Of a stretch of 64,000 nucleotides of DNA, positions 61,310 to 64,000 are shown piece by piece. Position 1 is the first letter of the stretch. Every line of letters begins with the position of its first letter. This stretch comes from Nesterenkonia sandarakina (GTDB lineage Bacteria > Actinomycetota > Actinomycetes > Actinomycetales > Micrococcaceae), in the NCBI RefSeq assembly GCF_013410215.1, contig NZ_JACCFQ010000001.1, forward strand, positions 496,001 to 560,000, in the 5' to 3' direction. Both the position numbers and the translations under genes were made by a program. The notes under the pieces were generated by a model. The model searched no databases. It was given only the letters and a program-made list of their open reading frames with translations, and was not told the DNA's origin.

Positions 61310-61969
61310 TCAGCCGACCGGCCAGTTCTCCCGCCGGTGGGCTGCGTCCCAGAACATCCACTCGTACTGACTCGCCCGGAGGTAGGCGGCGTGCATCGCG
61401 GCCAGGGTCGCTTCGCTGGCCGTGGCGGCGAGCTCATCGACCACCCGCTTCGCGGTCTCGGTGAGTTCGTGGAACTCCGGGTCACCGTAGGCGCTGATCC
61501 AGTCCGCATAGGGGTGCTCCTCGAGCCCACCCACCCGGGCCTTGAGCCGGGTGCCGACGTCGTCATAGATCCAGAAGCAGGGCAGCACCGAGGCTGCGAG
61601 CACCGGCAGGGAGCCGGCGGAGGCCAGCGCGAGCTCGTAGGAGGTGTAGGCCACGGTGGTGGGTGAGGGCTGCACGGTGGAGAAGTCCATCACATGGCTC
61701 GCGTGCAGCGCGCGCTCCTCCTCGATCGCTCCGGCGGCGGCCCGGGACCAGAAGATGATGTGTTCCGGGTCGCTGGACTGCGCGGCGCAGGCGGCGAGCG
61801 CGCGGGCGTAGGCGGTCAGGTACAGCGCGTCCTGGCCCATATAGTGCTCGAAGACCTCCCGCGGCAGCGATCCGTCTTCGAGCTGCTGCAGGAACGGCAG
61901 CTCATCGATCGCAGCGCGGATCCCCGCGGTGCTCGCCCAGGCCTGCTCGGTGAATCGTCTCGCGCTCAT
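61310..61969 (-). CDS. TenA family protein (thiaminase II-like)
   Basis: TenA enzymes salvage degraded thiamin by hydrolysing aminopyrimidines. The 219-residue protein shows the helical fold with FEHYMGQDALYLTAYARAL, the catalytic-Cys region VLPCFWIYDDVGTRL, HPYADWISAYGDPEFHEL and a C-terminal SQYEWMFWDAAHRRENWP. I start at ATG 61969 (GAGAGG 6 nt upstream); the frame runs on upstream without a better site. No TPP riboswitch or other thiamin gene is visible nearby, so the role in thiamin salvage is inferred from the family. Confidence 0.87.
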   Translation of the reverse strand: MSARRFTEQAWASTAGIRAAIDELPFLQQLEDGSLPREVFEHYMGQDALYLTAYARALAACAAQSSDPEHIIFWSRAAAGAIEEERALHASHVMDFSTVQPSPTTVAYTSYELALASAGSLPVLAASVLPCFWIYDDVGTRLKARVGGLEEHPYADWISAYGDPEFHELTETAKRVVDELAATASEATLAAMHAAYLRASQYEWMFWDAAHRRENWPVG

Positions 61970-62099
61970 GTTCTGCCTCTCCATCACCGCCTGACCAGCG
62001 GCTTCAACGGTCATCCAGGTCTGCTCACCCCAACGTATCGCAGGACCGCCTCTGAAGAGTGGACCGGGGCCAGGACGACGACGCACCCAGGCTCCTCGG

Positions 62100-62105
62100 T
62101 AGACT
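62100..62105 (+). promoter_or_regulatory. Leaderless -10 of menB
   Basis: TAGACT with seven bases to GTG 62113. Confidence 0.45.
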
Positions 62106-62112
62106 CGGGCTC

Positions 62113-63093
62113 GTGACCGGATCCGATACCCCCAGCAGCCCGACCGTTCCCAGCCTCCCCCCAAAGGTCTCTGACATCTTCGACCCCTGGCAGTGGCGCA
62201 GTGTGGAGGGCTTTGACTTCACCGACGTCACCTACCACCGGCGCGTGCAGCGCGACGCGGCCGGCACGATTACCGCTGATCTGCCGGCGGTGCGCATCGC
62301 CTTCGACCGCCCCGAGGTGCGCAACGCCTTCCGCCCCGGCACCGTGGATGAGCTGTACCGGGCGCTGGACCACGCGCGGATGACTCCGGACGTGGGGGCG
62401 GTGCTGCTCACCGGCAACGGGCCCTCCCCCAAGGACGGCGGCCACAGCTTCTGCTCCGGCGGCGACCAGCGGATCCGCGGCCGCGACGGATACCGCTACG
62501 CCGAAGGGGACACCGCTGAGACCATCGACCCGGCGCGCGCCGGACGGCTGCACATCCTGGAGGTGCAGCGGCTGATCCGCACCATGCCCAAGGTCGTGAT
62601 CGCGGTGGTCAACGGCTGGGCGGCCGGGGGTGGGCACTCGCTGCACGTGGTGGCCGACCTGAGCATCGCCTCGCGGCAGCACGGGAAGTTCAAACAGACC
62701 GACGCCACCGTGGGCTCCTTCGACGCGGGCTACGGCTCGGCGCTGCTGGCCCGCCAGGTGGGGCAGAAGAAGGCCCGCGAGATCTTCTTCCTGGCCCGGG
62801 AGCACTCGGCTGAGGAGATGGTCGCCGCCGGAGCGGTCAACGAGGCGGTGGACCACGAGCTCCTCGAGGAGGTCGCGCTGGGCTACGCCACCGACATCGC
62901 CCAGCAGTCCCCGCAGGCCATCCGGATGCTGAAGTTCGCCTTCAACGCCCCCGACGACGGCCTCGCCGGCCAGCAGGTCTTCGCCGGGGAGGCCACCCGG
63001 ATGGGCTACATGACCGACGAGGCGGTGGAGGGCCGGGACGCCTTCCTGGGCAAACGGTCACCAGACTGGTCGGCGTTCCCGTACTACTACTGA
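62113..63093 (+). CDS. menB: 1,4-dihydroxy-2-naphthoyl-CoA synthase
   Basis: MenB closes the naphthoquinone ring from o-succinylbenzoyl-CoA. The 326-residue crotonase-fold protein has the MenB-specific FDRPEVRNAFRPGTVDEL, the CSGGDQRIRGRDGY segment, the oxyanion loop VNGWAAGGGHSLHVVADLSI and the C-terminal GRDAFLGKRSPDWSAFPYYY. The start is GTG 62113, chosen from the promoter 7 nt upstream. It lies 14 kb from menC-menD; menE and menA are not in the window. Confidence 0.95.
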   Translation: MTGSDTPSSPTVPSLPPKVSDIFDPWQWRSVEGFDFTDVTYHRRVQRDAAGTITADLPAVRIAFDRPEVRNAFRPGTVDELYRALDHARMTPDVGAVLLTGNGPSPKDGGHSFCSGGDQRIRGRDGYRYAEGDTAETIDPARAGRLHILEVQRLIRTMPKVVIAVVNGWAAGGGHSLHVVADLSIASRQHGKFKQTDATVGSFDAGYGSALLARQVGQKKAREIFFLAREHSAEEMVAAGAVNEAVDHELLEEVALGYATDIAQQSPQAIRMLKFAFNAPDDGLAGQQVFAGEATRMGYMTDEAVEGRDAFLGKRSPDWSAFPYYY

Positions 63094-63228
63094 TTCGGGG
63101 TATCACCGCAGGTCAGCAGGCTGCGGGCGTTCTACTGGGCACAACAGGAGTCGCTAGGCACAATGGGGCATCGAAGCAGGCGGCAGCAACCGCCGCCGGG
63201 GGAAACCGTGCAATGCACCCCCTAGCTA
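63094..63228. other. Intergenic region with a 19-nt-spaced direct repeat
   Basis: No gene is seen. CTGGGCACAACA (63135) and CTAGGCACAATG (63154) are near copies spaced 19 nt apart, a possible binding site; CACAAT could also be a -10. Confidence 0.3.
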
Positions 63229-63990
63229 ATGGATATCCCCGTGGGCGACACACGCGAACTGACCTTGGCCTCAGACACCACCCTCACCTTCACCACCGGA
63301 CTCAACCTGAGCGGCGACATCGTCATGCTGTGCCGTGCCGGCTCCTATATCCCGTCCCAATTGATGCTGACCACCCCCTGAGGGCGACCTGGAGCACCTC
63401 TCGATCACCTATGGGCCCGGCTTCCGCGCTATGTGCCCAAATCCGATCTGCTGATCAAGAACTACAGTGAGCACACCGGCCTGCCGGCAGCACTGGAAGC
63501 AGCGGGAGTCGGCGTCATCACTGACACTCTCGAGCTCCCGCCCTTAGGATCCGAGATCTGCAGCTTCCAGCCGCCTCTGGCCTCACAGGCGGTCAACGCC
63601 ATCCTCAGCGAGCAGATTGCGGCGTTCGATGCTGTGACCGCTGATCCTGACTGGGAGTGGGCCCGATGGTGGAAGCCGAGCGCAGGCGCTATCAGCGCAG
63701 CTGATCCGCAGCCAGAGACGAGACAGCCCCGTAGCCTGATCGGCTGCGGGGCTGTCAGCGATTGGGCACAGAAGATGCATCAGCTGAGCGCCACACTGGT
63801 CGCCGAGGGCCTGGAGACCAAGCAGCTGACGGCATTCGAGACCGACGAGGCGTTCTGGCAGGCTCATCCCGCCTACGAAGACCTGCCGGTGAGCTTCTAT
63901 TAGCCAGCCACCGGAAGAGCTGCGGCGCAGCTTCTGGCCGATCACGGGCTCGACATCGACTTCCGAGGAGGATCGGACAGCGGCGACTGA
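63229..63990 (+). pseudogene. Decayed gene of unknown family
   Basis: One frame carries protein-like sequence from ATG 63229 (MDIPVGDTRELTLASD) to TGA 63988, but has stops at 63379 and 63901. Around the first stop the coding pattern moves to the next frame for about 17 codons (EGDLEHLSITYGPGFRA) and then returns (YVPKSDLLIKNYSEHTG), which implies two compensating indels. After the TAG at 63901 the frame still reads like protein (GRAAAQLLADHGLDIDFRGG). The longest intact part is 63433-63903. A hairpin, GACAGCCCCG/CGGGGCTGTC at 63722-63756, lies inside. The family is not recognised; sequence error is an alternative to decay. Confidence 0.5.
63722..63756 (+). terminator. Terminator-like hairpin inside the decayed gene
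   Basis: A perfect 10-bp stem with a 15-nt loop. In another frame a TGA (63702) precedes it, so it may mark the original end of a separate fragment. Confidence 0.35.
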
Positions 63991-64000
63991 CAAAGAGAGC

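Noticed and set aside
61970-62112. TPP riboswitch before the tenA-like gene
   Set aside because: The conserved CUGAGA and thi-box core sequences are not present in the short gap.

Overview
The window is a single stretch of high-GC chromosome from an actinobacterium, most likely a member of the Micrococcaceae and plausibly a Nesterenkonia- or Arthrobacter-like organism. Supporting signs are the tRNA-Trp/secE/nusG/rplK/rplA and rplJ/rplL block, a mycothiol gene (mshD), an orphan GlnR regulator beside it, menaquinone genes, GTG/TTG starts and many promoters of the TAnnnT type lying 6-9 nt before the start codon (leaderless mRNAs). Acidic tails on NusG and on a solute-binding lipoprotein would fit a salt-tolerant lifestyle. 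The genus is inference. No plasmid, phage or CRISPR element was found.

Layout. 1-4.7 kb, minus strand: translation and transcription core (rplL, rplJ with an L10 leader, rplA, rplK, nusG, secE, tRNA-Trp). 4.8-18.6 kb: central metabolism and redox (aminotransferase, pfkA, ygfZ, nitrobindin-like protein, permease, glnR, mshD, MutT1-type hydrolase, thyA-folA, asd, murB). 18.7-22.7 kb, minus: polar amino acid ABC transporter and two MaoC/HadAB-type dehydratases. 23-34 kb: SNF2 helicase, tRNA-Met and tRNA-Thr, DeaD RNA helicase, a cbs-metB-MOSC sulfur operon, DNA glycosylase, thioredoxin, LysE exporter and tRNA-Tyr. 34.3-41 kb: a MocR-like regulator lacking the PLP lysine, yajQ, a small membrane gene between two 64-nt palindromes, Na/phosphate symporter, htpX and fprA. 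41-48.6 kb: HIT protein, polyprenyl synthase and menG, menF, menD, menC. 48.6-56.8 kb: two paralogous PAP2 phosphatases around an MBL hydrolase and a sodium/alanine symporter, then a fatty-acid desaturase next to a divergent histidine kinase/response regulator pair. 56.9-63.1 kb: oligopeptidase B, methyltransferase, DUF2332 protein, tenA-like gene and menB. 63.2-64 kb: a decayed gene.

Functional links. menF, menD, menC, menB, menG and the polyprenyl synthase cover most of menaquinone synthesis; menE and menA are not in the window. thyA and folA overlap and form the thymidylate cycle. cbs and metB overlap and give transsulfuration. The desaturase plus kinase/regulator resembles a DesKR membrane-fluidity circuit. 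The most unusual items are the DHFR fused in frame to a two-helix membrane domain, the paired palindromes, the lysine-less MocR, the hairpin buried in the start of the second PAP2 gene, the in-frame 15-bp tandem repeat behind the HIT gene, and the pervasive leaderless promoter layout. I found no convincing new defence or biosynthetic system.
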